DNA of 64,000 nt. Origin: Saccharothrix espanaensis DSM 44229. Lineage in GTDB: Bacteria; Actinomycetota; Actinomycetes; Mycobacteriales; Pseudonocardiaceae. A program made the translations under genes and the position numbers. The stretch is taken from contig NC_019673.1 in NCBI RefSeq assembly GCF_000328705.1, forward strand, positions 2,790,001 through 2,854,000, given 5' to 3'. Positions 31,809-40,190 of this stretch are shown piece by piece. Position 1 is the stretch's first letter; the number at the start of each line of letters is the position of its first letter. The notes beneath the pieces are model-generated. The model was not told the DNA's origin and did not search any database. It was given only the letters and a program-made list of their open reading frames with translations.

Positions 31809-32879
31809 GTGCGCCCGGTTCCGTGGTTGTCCCCGTTGCTGTACGGGGTCGTGCTGGTCGCCGGCTGCTACGCGGGGCTGACCGGGCTCGGCGCGGTGCG
31901 GCCGGAGTTCGTGGCCGGCCTGGTGGTGCTGGCCCTGGTGGACGTGCTGGAGCGCCGCCGCTACCCGGCGCGCACCCCGTTCACGGCCGCCGCGGCGCTG
32001 CTCGCCGCACGGGCGGCGCTGGTGGTCGTGGTGGTCGCCGCGGACGGGTCCGGGATGTCGCGGGTGCTGCTGTTGCTGGTGCCGTTCGGCGCGTACTTCG
32101 TGTTCGGCCGGCTGGTCGCGGTCGGGCTCGGGCTGGGCTGCCTGGTGCTGCTCGTGGTGGCCTTCGAGGTGACCTCGCCGGGGTGGTCGCGGCAGGTCGA
32201 GCAGGTGTCCGACCTGCTGATGTTCACCGTCGGGCTGGTGCTCACGGTGGCCATGGCGGCGGTCGCGGTCGAGGAGCAGCGCGGCCGGGCGCGGCTGGCC
32301 GAGCTCTCGGCGGCGGCCGAGCGCAACCGGGTGGCGCGCGACATCCACGACGGGTTGGGGCACCACCTGACGGCGGTGAGCGTGCTGCTGGAGAAGGCGT
32401 CCGCGTTCCGCGACCGGGACCCGGCCGTGGCCGACCGGGCACTGGCGGACGCGCGCGAGTCGGCCCGCCGGGCGCTGGCGGACGTCCGCAGTTCGGTGCG
32501 CACGCTGCGCGAACCGTTCCGGCTGGCGCCGGCGCTGGGGGAGCTGACCCGGGGGCTGAAGGTGGCGCTCGACTGCCGCGGCGACGAGACCGGCCACGAG
32601 CCCGCCGTCCTGTTCGCCGTCTACCGGGCGGCCCAGGAGGGGATCACCAACGCGCTGCGGCACGCGCGGGCGTCCAGCGTCGCTGTGACTGTCCATTGCG
32701 GACTGGCGGATGTGCGGCTGGAGGTGGTCGACGACGGTCGCGGGTTCGAGGTGGGGCAAGAGGGCTTCGGGCTGTCCGGGATGCGCGAGCGGGTCGCGCA
32801 GCTCGGCGGCGTGGTCGACGTGCGCGGCGGTGCCGGCGGCGGAACCCGGCTGGTCGTCACGATCCCGAGGCCGGCATGA
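31809..32879 (+). CDS. Sensor histidine kinase (HisKA_3/NarL-pair type)
   Basis: A 356-residue kinase. Four to five membrane helices in the first 150 residues, no large extracellular loop, then the dimerisation/phosphoacceptor motif RNRVARDIHDGLGHHLTAVS with the phosphorylated His in DIHD, and a HATPase_c domain (AQEGITNALRHARASSVAVT; VVDDGRGFE; GFGLSGMRERVAQLGG). It pairs with the overlapping response regulator. The GTG at 31809 is close to the first hydrophobic segment. The stimulus is unknown. Confidence 0.88.
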   Translation: MRPVPWLSPLLYGVVLVAGCYAGLTGLGAVRPEFVAGLVVLALVDVLERRRYPARTPFTAAAALLAARAALVVVVVAADGSGMSRVLLLLVPFGAYFVFGRLVAVGLGLGCLVLLVVAFEVTSPGWSRQVEQVSDLLMFTVGLVLTVAMAAVAVEEQRGRARLAELSAAAERNRVARDIHDGLGHHLTAVSVLLEKASAFRDRDPAVADRALADARESARRALADVRSSVRTLREPFRLAPALGELTRGLKVALDCRGDETGHEPAVLFAVYRAAQEGITNALRHARASSVAVTVHCGLADVRLEVVDDGRGFEVGQEGFGLSGMRERVAQLGGVVDVRGGAGGGTRLVVTIPRPA

Positions 32880-33514
32880 ACGACGTGCGCGTGCTGGTGG
32901 TGGACGACCAGCAGCTGATCCGGGAGAGCATCGCCTCGCTGCTGGGCATCCAGCCGGGGATCAGGGTCGTCGGCACGGCCGGCGACGGGCGCGCGGCGGT
33001 GGACCGCGCGGTCGAGCTGCTGCCCGACGTGGTGCTGATGGACGTGCGGATGCCGGTGATGAACGGGATCGACGCGCTGGCCGTGCTGCGCGGGCGGGCA
33101 CCGACGTGCCGGGTCGTCATGCTGACCACGTTCGACGACGAGGAGTACGTCGTGCACGCGCTGCGCGGCGGGGCGAGCGGCTACCTGCTCAAGGACCGCC
33201 CGGCCCGGGAACTGGCCGCCGCCGTCCTGCTGGCGCACGACGGCATCGCCCAGTTCGACCCGGCGGCGGCGGCCCGGCTCGCGGCGGCGTTGAGCCGCAG
33301 CACACCGACGCCGACCATCGACCACGCGCTCACCGAACGCGAGGTGGAGGTGCTCAGGCTCGTCGCGGGCGGCAGCACCAACCGCGAGATCGCCCGACGC
33401 CTGTACGTCAGCGAGGGCACGGTGAAGAACCACATCTCCCGCATCCTCACCCGTTTGGCCCTGCGAGACCGAACGCAGGCGGCCCTCTACGCCCGAGACC
33501 ACGGCCTCCTCTAG
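32876..33514 (+). CDS. NarL/LuxR-family response regulator
   Basis: A 212-residue regulator: receiver domain residues 1-120 with acidic pocket VVDDQQ, phosphoacceptor Asp in VVLMDVRMPVMNG, Thr in MLTTFDD and Lys in YLLKDRP; C-terminal GerE helix-turn-helix (LTEREVEVLRLVAGGSTNRE, VSEGTVKNHISRILTRL). ATG overlaps the kinase stop (ATGA). The pair forms a complete two-component system; targets are not evident. Confidence 0.9.
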   Translation: MNDVRVLVVDDQQLIRESIASLLGIQPGIRVVGTAGDGRAAVDRAVELLPDVVLMDVRMPVMNGIDALAVLRGRAPTCRVVMLTTFDDEEYVVHALRGGASGYLLKDRPARELAAAVLLAHDGIAQFDPAAAARLAAALSRSTPTPTIDHALTEREVEVLRLVAGGSTNREIARRLYVSEGTVKNHISRILTRLALRDRTQAALYARDHGLL

Positions 33515-33519
33515 CTGTA

Positions 33520-33846
33520 GTGGCTGATCGGGTTGTTGGCGGCGTGTCGGTTGAAGACGGGGTGAACCGCGCCGAGCCCGCCCCGACCGCGGTCGACCCG
33601 ATCACGGGCGCACCGCCACACCGGCATCCGCCCCGAACGCCCCGTCCCGGCGACCTGCCGCACGCCGACGCCGAGAAACCCGGCCGCCCCTGGACCCACG
33701 GCGAAGCCGAACGCCTCGCCCGCACCCTGCAACACGAGTCCGCCAACACCCAGGCCCGGACCGGCAACGACCACCGCCACTTCGACGCCGACCGCGCCCA
33801 CTTGGGTCGAATGGCCTTCACGTCCGTCCGCGCTGTCCTAGCGTGA
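33520..33846 (+). CDS. Hypothetical protein or gene remnant
   Basis: A 108-codon frame with strongly GC-rich third positions, so it behaves like coding sequence. The product is hydrophilic and Pro/His/Arg-rich, ending WTHGEAERLARTLQHESANT...MAFTSVRAVLA. There is no ribosome binding site before the GTG, and it fills the space between the response regulator and a lipoprotein gene. It may be the C-terminal part of a lost gene. No family recognised. Confidence 0.3.
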   Translation: MADRVVGGVSVEDGVNRAEPAPTAVDPITGAPPHRHPPRTPRPGDLPHADAEKPGRPWTHGEAERLARTLQHESANTQARTGNDHRHFDADRAHLGRMAFTSVRAVLA

Positions 33847-33850
33847 TGCC

Positions 33851-34768
33851 ATGCGAGCGGTGTTGTTGACGGTTCTGCTGGTGCTGGCCGCCTGCACGAC
33901 GACATCGGAGTCCACTCCGGTGTCCGCGCCGGACCGCGATCCGACCGGGCGCGACCCCCTCGCGGTGGCGGCGGCGTTGCTGCCGCTGGACGCCTGTGCG
34001 CTCGGCGGGCTGGACCCCGCCACCGGCGTGCGGTCCGGACCGCACCTCTGCCGGGCCGGGATCGGCGGTCCGCGGGATGCCCTCTTGGTCGAGGTGGGGT
34101 CGCACGTCGACCGGGTGTTCAGCAGCGGCCGTGAGACGTTCGTGCTCGACGGCGTCCAAGCGGCGCGTCACAAGTCCTACAACGGCTGTGACGTCTACGT
34201 GCTGGTCGGGGCGGACCTCGGCATCACGCACTCCAAGGCCGACAAGGGTGAGCGAGCCTGCGAGGAACCCACCACGGCGGCCCGCGCGACGATCGCCGCG
34301 CTGCGGGACCCGGCGGCGGTGTCCCGCGCCGAGCCCCGTCCGGACACGTGCGACCTGCTCAAACGAGTCGCGGGTGATCGGCTCGCCGGCCTGTCGACCC
34401 GGTACTCCCGCAACCTGGGCCAGTGCCAGTCCTCGCGCGAGCTCACCAAGGAGCGCGACGGCGGCGACGGCTGGGAAGCGGTGTACCTGCTGGGCATCAG
34501 GTACGGGGTGCACGGCAGCATCGAGCCGGACGAGCCCGTCGTGCTCGCCGGCCGCCAGGCCATGCGGTACGACGGCGGGGACCGCTGCGAGTACACGTGG
34601 CGGACGGGTCCGTCGGGCCGGCCGCAGCCCGAGTACGCCGACCAGTTGATGATGGTGCGCGCGCCCGGCTGCGACGACGCCGCCGAACTGGCCACCGCCG
34701 CCATGGCCGTCGAGACGTCCGCGCCCGCCAAGGTCGACCCGCAGCGCCCGGTGACCATCCCGGCCTGA
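33851..34768 (+). CDS. Lipoprotein with two DUF3558-like halves
   Basis: A 305-residue lipoprotein: signal and lipobox VLLVLAACTTT, acylated Cys near residue 15. Two related halves follow, each with paired Cys: first LLPLDACALGGLD...SGPHLCRAG...YNGCDVYVLV; second RPDTCDLLKRVAG...NLGQCQSS...GDRCEYTW. Each half resembles the DUF3558 fold frequent in Pseudonocardiales lipoproteins, suggesting internal duplication. It acts at the outer face of the membrane; the ligand is unknown. Confidence 0.78.
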   Translation: MRAVLLTVLLVLAACTTTSESTPVSAPDRDPTGRDPLAVAAALLPLDACALGGLDPATGVRSGPHLCRAGIGGPRDALLVEVGSHVDRVFSSGRETFVLDGVQAARHKSYNGCDVYVLVGADLGITHSKADKGERACEEPTTAARATIAALRDPAAVSRAEPRPDTCDLLKRVAGDRLAGLSTRYSRNLGQCQSSRELTKERDGGDGWEAVYLLGIRYGVHGSIEPDEPVVLAGRQAMRYDGGDRCEYTWRTGPSGRPQPEYADQLMMVRAPGCDDAAELATAAMAVETSAPAKVDPQRPVTIPA

Positions 34769-34970
34769 CCCCCCGTCGAAGGGCCCGCTGCCGGCCACCC
34801 GGCGTTCGCCGGTTGTTGATGTTTCCGTTGCCCCGCTTCGACATCCTTGATCATGTCCGCGTTTGGCGGGCTGCTCAGGGCTGAACGGGTGAACCGGTCG
34901 GGTGGCGGCTAACGACGGCCCGGGGGTTGTCGACAGCAAGGCACCGACGTGCGCATACAGGGGGCGCTCC

Positions 34971-36800
34971 ATGGCCAAGAAGAAGAACGAAGCGCTGCTG
35001 GCATCGCTCCGGCGATTCGTGCGCACCAAGGGCGCGGACTTCCTGCGCGACGACAACGTGTCCTCGATCGGCATCGGCTACAAGGTCGAGAACGGCAAGC
35101 CCACCAACGAGATCGCCGTCCAGTTCACCGTCAAGCAGAAGGCGGAGCCCGAGGCGCTGGGTGCGCTGGGCACCGAGCTGCTGCCGAAGTCGATCGTGGT
35201 GGACGGCGTCGTAGTGCCGACCGACGTGCTCGAACGGGACTACCGGACGAACTTCCAGGTCGTCGCCGAGCGCACCACCGGCGACCGCAAGGCCCGCCTC
35301 GACCCGATCGCGCCGGGCGTCAGCGTCGGGCACGTGAAGGTGTCCGCGGGCACCATCGGCTGCATCGTCTACGACCAGGTCGACGGGACGCCGTACGTGC
35401 TGTCCAACTGGCACGTCCTGCACGGCCCGGACGGCGCGATCGGCGAGGTGGTCGTCCAACCCGGACCGCACGACGACAACCGGGTCGAGCGCAACCGGCT
35501 GGGCACGCTGGTCCGCTCCCACCTCGGCGCGGCCGGCGACTGCGCCATCGCCACCGTCGAGGGGCGGGAGTTCGCCGCCGAGATCGTCGAACTCGGCGTG
35601 TCGGTGGACCGGATCGGCGAGCCGGAACTGGGCGACAAGGTCGTCAAGAGCGGCCGGACCACCGGCGTCACGCACGGTGTCGTGCGCCGCGTCGACACGA
35701 TCGTCAAGCTGGACTACGGCGGCGCGGCGGGCGTCAAGGAGATCGGCTGCTTCGAGATCGGCCCCGACCCGGCCAAGCCCACCGCCGGCGGCGAGATCAG
35801 CATGGGCGGCGACTCGGGCGCGGCGTGGGTCTTCAAGTCCGCCAACGGCAAGCCCGGCAAGACGTTGGCGGGCCTGCACTTCGGCGGCGAGGCCGGCGGC
35901 AGCACCGACGAGCACGCGCTGGCCTGCCTGCCGCAGTCGGTGTTCGAGAAGCTCGGCGTGACGCTCAAGCCGCCCAGGCCCGAGGCGAAGCCGAAGAGGT
36001 CCGGGTTCGCGGTGGACTTCCTGGGCGTGCCGGTGGGCCTGCCGGTGCTGGGCGCGGCGGCCAAGGCGGACGCGGTCGTCGTCGGCGGCACGGAGGTCGT
36101 GGACTACACGCACTTCTCGCTGGCGCAGAGCAAGTCCCGGCGGTTCGCGTTCTGGGTGGCGTGGAACATCGACGGCAAGACCCTCAAGGCGATCAACCGC
36201 AGCGGGATCCCGTTCGTCCTCGACCCGCGCCTGCCGGCCCAGTTCCAGGTCGGCGACGACCTGTACAGGGGCAACCGGCTCGACCGGGGGCACGTGGCCC
36301 GGCGCGCCGACCTGTTGTGGGGCAGCCGGTCCGAGGCAGAACAGGCCAATGTGGACTCCTTCTGCTTCACCAACATCACCCCGCAGATGGACGACTTCAA
36401 CCAGAGCGCGCGGCAGGGCCTGTGGGGCCGGCTGGAGGAGGCGCTGCTCGCCGACGTCGAGGTGGACGACCTCAGGGTCAGCGTCTACGGCGGCCCGGTG
36501 TTCCAGGCCGACGACCGGGTGTTCCGCGGCGTGCGGCTGCCCCGGGAGTACTGGAAGGTCGTCGCGTTCGTGGAGCAGGGCGTGCTCAAGGCCCGCGCGT
36601 TCGTGCTGACCCAGAACCTGAACCAGCTGGAAGCGCTGGAACTGGACGAGTTCCGGGTGTTCCAGGTCAAGCTGACCGATGTCGAGGCGCGCTGCGGCTT
36701 CACCTTCCCGCAACCGCTGCACGCGGCCGACACCCTGGCCGCCCCCGAATCGCTGGACGACCACCGACCGCTCGACGACCTGTCCGCCATCGAGTGGTGA
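34971..36800 (+). CDS. Trypsin-like serine protease fused to a DNA/RNA non-specific endonuclease
   Basis: A 609-residue two-enzyme protein without signal peptide. After an N-terminal segment (VSSIGIGYKVENGKPTNEIA), a chymotrypsin-fold protease has His148 (SNWHVLHG), Asp190 (AAGDCAIATV) and Ser282 (SMGGDSGAAWVF). A linker near 330-380 leads to a NUC1-type nuclease: NRLDRGHVARRADLLWG with catalytic His441, then FCFTNITPQMDDFNQSARQG supplying the metal-binding Asn, and VSVYGGPVF. Both active sites look intact. ATG at 34971 with GGGGG about 7 bases upstream; an ATG at 34902 is possible. It is a single-gene unit. A cytosolic self-processing nuclease, e.g. in defence or programmed death, is inferred. 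Confidence 0.85.
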   Translation: MAKKKNEALLASLRRFVRTKGADFLRDDNVSSIGIGYKVENGKPTNEIAVQFTVKQKAEPEALGALGTELLPKSIVVDGVVVPTDVLERDYRTNFQVVAERTTGDRKARLDPIAPGVSVGHVKVSAGTIGCIVYDQVDGTPYVLSNWHVLHGPDGAIGEVVVQPGPHDDNRVERNRLGTLVRSHLGAAGDCAIATVEGREFAAEIVELGVSVDRIGEPELGDKVVKSGRTTGVTHGVVRRVDTIVKLDYGGAAGVKEIGCFEIGPDPAKPTAGGEISMGGDSGAAWVFKSANGKPGKTLAGLHFGGEAGGSTDEHALACLPQSVFEKLGVTLKPPRPEAKPKRSGFAVDFLGVPVGLPVLGAAAKADAVVVGGTEVVDYTHFSLAQSKSRRFAFWVAWNIDGKTLKAINRSGIPFVLDPRLPAQFQVGDDLYRGNRLDRGHVARRADLLWGSRSEAEQANVDSFCFTNITPQMDDFNQSARQGLWGRLEEALLADVEVDDLRVSVYGGPVFQADDRVFRGVRLPREYWKVVAFVEQGVLKARAFVLTQNLNQLEALELDEFRVFQVKLTDVEARCGFTFPQPLHAADTLAAPESLDDHRPLDDLSAIEW

Positions 36801-36805
36801 GACCA

Positions 36806-36841
36806 GACCCGCGCGTCCCACGAGAACGGGGCGCGCGGGTC
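36806..36841 (+). terminator. Terminator after the protease-nuclease gene
   Basis: Arms GACCCGCGCG (36806-36815) and CGCGCGGGTC (36832-36841), perfect over ten bases, begin five bases after the stop and are followed by ATTCCT. The monooxygenase gene converges from the right. Confidence 0.7.
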
Positions 36842-36881
36842 ATTCCTCCCGCGACCCGCCCGGTCGCGGTACCGCTCCCGA

Positions 36882-38126
36882 TCACTGCGGCGGGGTGGTC
36901 CCGGGCCGCCGGTGTCCTCCCGCGCTGTCGGAGCGCGACGAGTCGATCGGTGGCGCGTAGTCCTTCAGGCGGACCGAATCGTGCAGCCGCAGGCCGTTCG
37001 CGCCGAGCTTCGCGAGCAGCCGCCCGACCGGCACCGGCAGGTGGGAGACGAGGCGGCCGCCGTTGCGCAGCAGCCACACGTCGCGGCGCGTCCTCGGCAC
37101 GATCCGCTTCGCCGCCCCGACCGCGAACGCCCGGCTGCGGCGCACGTACTCGCCGATCTCCCGCTCGTACGCGGCGAACGCCCGCACGTGGTCGCCGCCC
37201 GCCTCGGCCAGCTCGCCGGCGAGCACGTACGCGCCGACCACGGCCAGGCTGGTGCTCCCGCCGACCGCCGGGCCGGGGCAGTAGCCCGCGTCGCCGACCA
37301 GCGCCACCCGCCCCCGCGACCAGGTGTCCAGGCGGATCTGGGTGATCGAGTCGAAGTAGAACGCGCCGTCCCGGTCCAGCCAGTCCGCGACCCCCGCCAC
37401 GCCGGCGAACGCCGCGCGCAGCAAGTCCCTCTGCCGCACCACGTCCCGGCGGTGGTAGTCCAGCTCCCGCGCGCTGCGGAACAGGAACACCGCCCGCGCG
37501 TCGGTCAGGTGGCGCGCGGTGTAGAGCGAGGCGATCAGGCCGGGTTCGACGTGGGTGATCGTGTGGTCGGCCAGGCCCAGGTCGTTCGGCAGCGACTGCA
37601 CCGCCAGGTAAGCCCCGATGTACTCCTCGGGCACGTCCCCGAACACCAGCCGCCGGACGTTCGAGTGCAGCCCGTCCGCGCCGATCACCACGTCGAACCG
37701 GCGCGGCGCGCCGTGCTCGAAGGTCACCTCGCCGTCCTCGGAGATCGACGTGATCGAGTCGCCGAAGACGTACTCCACGTCGTCCTTGCCCGCGTCGTGG
37801 AACACCTCGCCCAGGTCGTCGCGCATGATCTCGACGTGCCGGTCGGACAGCGCGCCGAACAGCCGGCGCAGGTCGACCTCGACCGGGCGGGTGCCGGCGG
37901 TGTGCACGGTCATCCGGTCGGTGCCGGTCCTGAGCGCCCGCACGGCGGGCAGCACGCCCATCCGCTCGGCGATGTCCACGGCCGGGCGGAACAGGTCGAC
38001 CGAGTGGCCGCCGGTCTTGCGCAGGGCCGGCGCGCGTTCCACCACCGTGACCTCGAAGCCGTACCGGGCCAGCCAGTAGGCCAGCACGGGTCCGGCGATG
38101 CTCGCGCCGGAGATCAGTACCTCCAT
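36882..38126 (-). CDS. FAD-dependent aromatic monooxygenase
   Basis: A 414-residue flavoprotein of the PHBH group A family: FAD Rossmann motif EVLISGASIAGPVLAYWLAR, the DG motif FDVVIGADGLHSNVRRLVF, and the GD motif RVALVGDAGYCPGPAVGGST. It hydroxylates an aromatic or similar substrate using NAD(P)H and O2; relatives include antibiotic-inactivating enzymes. ATG at 38126 with AAGGAGG 8 bases upstream. It is divergent from a TetR gene with two operators in the spacer, so it is probably inducible by its substrate or a related toxin. Confidence 0.88.
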   Translation of the reverse strand: MEVLISGASIAGPVLAYWLARYGFEVTVVERAPALRKTGGHSVDLFRPAVDIAERMGVLPAVRALRTGTDRMTVHTAGTRPVEVDLRRLFGALSDRHVEIMRDDLGEVFHDAGKDDVEYVFGDSITSISEDGEVTFEHGAPRRFDVVIGADGLHSNVRRLVFGDVPEEYIGAYLAVQSLPNDLGLADHTITHVEPGLIASLYTARHLTDARAVFLFRSARELDYHRRDVVRQRDLLRAAFAGVAGVADWLDRDGAFYFDSITQIRLDTWSRGRVALVGDAGYCPGPAVGGSTSLAVVGAYVLAGELAEAGGDHVRAFAAYEREIGEYVRRSRAFAVGAAKRIVPRTRRDVWLLRNGGRLVSHLPVPVGRLLAKLGANGLRLHDSVRLKDYAPPIDSSRSDSAGGHRRPGTTPPQ

Positions 38127-38141
38127 GGTCACCACCTCCTT

Positions 38142-38159
38142 ACTTAACGGATGGTAAGT
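38142..38159. promoter_or_regulatory. TetR operator, copy 1
   Basis: ACTTAACGGATGGTAAGT lies just upstream of the monooxygenase ribosome binding site. It matches the second copy at 38183-38200 in 16 of 18 positions when that is read in reverse complement. Confidence 0.65.
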
Positions 38160-38182
38160 GACCGGCCCCCCGGTCCGCAACG

Positions 38183-38200
38183 GCTTACCGACCGTTAAGT
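38183..38200. promoter_or_regulatory. TetR operator, copy 2
   Basis: Reverse complement reads ACTTAACGGTCGGTAAGC. It sits 15 bases before the TetR start. Two sites 41 bases apart, one per divergent gene, suggest repression of both promoters by the same regulator. Confidence 0.65.
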
Positions 38201-38215
38201 CGTTATGCTGCGGAG

Positions 38216-38749
38216 ATGGCCAGACCGAGGTCCGACACCAAGGCCCGTGCGCAGGCGGTAGCCCGCGAACTGTTCCGCGAACAAGGGCTCCAGCGCACCA
38301 GCCTGCAGGACATAGCGGACCGGCTGGGCGTGTCGAAACCCGCGCTGTACTACCACTTCGCGTCCCGCGAGGACCTGGTGCGCAGCGTCGTGGAGCCGCT
38401 GTTCCACGCCGGCCGCACGTTCGTCGCGCAGGCCGAGCAGGGCGCGATGACCCCGCGCGAACTCCTGGCGGGCTACTTCGAGTTCCAGTACCGGCACCGC
38501 GACGTGGTCGAGCTGATGGTGCAGGAGCTCACCTCGTTGCGGGAACTCGGTCTGCTCGACCAGGTGTGGGAGTGGCGGCGGCGGCTCGGCGCCCTGCTGG
38601 TCGGCCCCGAACCGACCCTGGTCGACGAGGTGCGGGCGACAGTGGCGCTGGGCGGGCTCGCCGACCTGGTGATGACCTTCCCCGAGGCGTCCTACGACGA
38701 GCTGTGCGCGGCCGGGGTCGACGCGGCCTGCGCCGCCCTGGGCATCTAG
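38216..38749 (+). CDS. TetR-family repressor of the monooxygenase
   Basis: A 177-residue TetR protein: helix-turn-helix residues about 10-58 (ARAQAVARELFREQGLQRTS, RLGVSKPALYYHFASREDLV) and a C-terminal ligand domain. Divergent arrangement with the flavin monooxygenase and twin operators make it the likely specific repressor. The inducer is unknown. Confidence 0.88.
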   Translation: MARPRSDTKARAQAVARELFREQGLQRTSLQDIADRLGVSKPALYYHFASREDLVRSVVEPLFHAGRTFVAQAEQGAMTPRELLAGYFEFQYRHRDVVELMVQELTSLRELGLLDQVWEWRRRLGALLVGPEPTLVDEVRATVALGGLADLVMTFPEASYDELCAAGVDAACAALGI

Positions 38750-38836
38750 GTCGCGGAGAGACCGGATGCAACGAATCGGGTCACTTCCGCATTGGGGGTG
38801 CGGAATCGAGGTCGAGTCGACGATCGGGAGTGGCCG

Positions 38837-39328
38837 ATGGAGTTTGCCGAGTACGTGGCAAGGCAGCGTCCCGCGCTGATGCGGTTCGCCACCGTCCTGA
38901 CCTGCCGGACGTGGCTGGCCGAGGACCTGGTGAGCGACGTGCTGGGCCGGGCGTTCGAGCACTGGGCGCGGATCTCGGTGATGGCCGAGCCGCACGCCTA
39001 CGTGCGGCGGATGGTGGTCAACGAGTACCTGTCCTGGCGCAGGAGGCTGACCCGCACGTCCCCGCGCGCCGAGGTCGAGCCGGTGGTGGTCTCCGACGGC
39101 GCGGACGAGCGGGCCGAGCGGGACGCGATGATCCACCGCCTCGCCGGCCTGCCCAGGAAGCAGCGCGCGGCCGTGGTCCTGCGCTACTACGCGGGCCTGT
39201 CCGACCGGGAGATCGCCACCGAGCTGGGGTGCCGGGAACCGACCGTGCGCAGCCAGATCCATCGGGCACTCAACTCACTGCGCATCGACCTCACCGCCGG
39301 CGTCCACGACTTCCAGGAGACCTCATGA
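38837..39328 (+). CDS. SigE-family ECF sigma factor
   Basis: A 163-residue sigma factor typical of the actinobacterial SigE-family group: EFAEYVARQRPALMRFATVL, LAEDLVSDVLGRAFEHW, then region 4 LPRKQRAAVVLRYYAGLSDR and GCREPTVRSQIHRALNSLR. ATG at 38837 with GGGAG 6 bases upstream; the longer open frame from 38792 lacks homology at its start. It overlaps the anti-sigma candidate (ATGA). Confidence 0.88.
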   Translation: MEFAEYVARQRPALMRFATVLTCRTWLAEDLVSDVLGRAFEHWARISVMAEPHAYVRRMVVNEYLSWRRRLTRTSPRAEVEPVVVSDGADERAERDAMIHRLAGLPRKQRAAVVLRYYAGLSDREIATELGCREPTVRSQIHRALNSLRIDLTAGVHDFQETS

Positions 39329-40137
39329 GTGAGCTGCGCACCCTCCACGACGCCTTCGCCGAGCTGGAGCGGCGGGCCGACGCCACGGCCATGGGCACGG
39401 CACCGGTCGCGCGGCCGCGCCGGGCGGTGCGGCTGGTGCCCGTCGCGGCCACCGCCGTCGCGGTGGCGGTGCTGGTCGCGGGTGCGGTGTGGCTGGTGCC
39501 GGGCGACTCCGGCACCCACACCGCCGGCCCGCCGAGCGCCGCACCGATCACGACCGTGGCGCGCGGCCCGGTCCCCGCCTCGCCGGACGACCTGATCGCC
39601 CGGTTCAGGGTGGTGCTCGGCGACACCGCGACGTTCGAGGCGACCACCCAGGTCACCCTGCCGGCGGGTTCCGCGTCCTCGCAGAACCCCTCGCCACCGG
39701 GGTCGGGACTGGTCGTCCCGCTGACTGTGGACCCCGGCGCCCCCACCAGCGCGCTCCTCGGCGGGACCCTGAACTCCGCCGGCGTCACCGGGAGCTTCAG
39801 CCTGACGATCCTGCCCGGCGATTCCGAGCCCGGCGCGTGGTGCAGCTTCCGCCGAACGGGTCCCGGCCTGCTGCCGGCCCGACCAGAGGACTGCGTTGTC
39901 AGCACGCTGCCCGACGGCTCCCGGCTGGCGACCGAGACCGCGCGGCCGGCTCCCGGTGCGGTGTCGCACATGGCGTCCCTCAAGCGGCCCGACGGGACGA
40001 CGGTCCTCCTGCACGTCGGCAACCAGGAAGATCCCCACGGCGCTGCGATCAACTCGCCGGGCGGTCGGATCTACTCGCCGCAACCGCCGCTGACCCTCGA
40101 CCAGCTGAAGGCGATCGTCACCTCCGGCAAGTGGTGA
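39325..40137 (+). CDS. Membrane-anchored anti-sigma factor candidate
   Basis: A 270-residue protein: a cytosolic N-terminus (LRTLHDAFAELERRADATAM), one membrane helix (VPVAATAVAVAVLVAGAVWL) and an extracellular beta-rich domain with two Cys (WCSFRRTG, EDCVVST) probably in a disulfide. This is the usual layout of genes following SigE-family sigma factors. Role as the cognate anti-sigma is inferred from coupling and topology; no zinc-binding HxxxCxxC motif is present. Confidence 0.78.
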   Translation: MSELRTLHDAFAELERRADATAMGTAPVARPRRAVRLVPVAATAVAVAVLVAGAVWLVPGDSGTHTAGPPSAAPITTVARGPVPASPDDLIARFRVVLGDTATFEATTQVTLPAGSASSQNPSPPGSGLVVPLTVDPGAPTSALLGGTLNSAGVTGSFSLTILPGDSEPGAWCSFRRTGPGLLPARPEDCVVSTLPDGSRLATETARPAPGAVSHMASLKRPDGTTVLLHVGNQEDPHGAAINSPGGRIYSPQPPLTLDQLKAIVTSGKW

Positions 40138-40190
40138 CGAGGTACGTGACGGCCTGCCTCATCAGGTTTCGGGTGCGCGATCCGGTCAGA

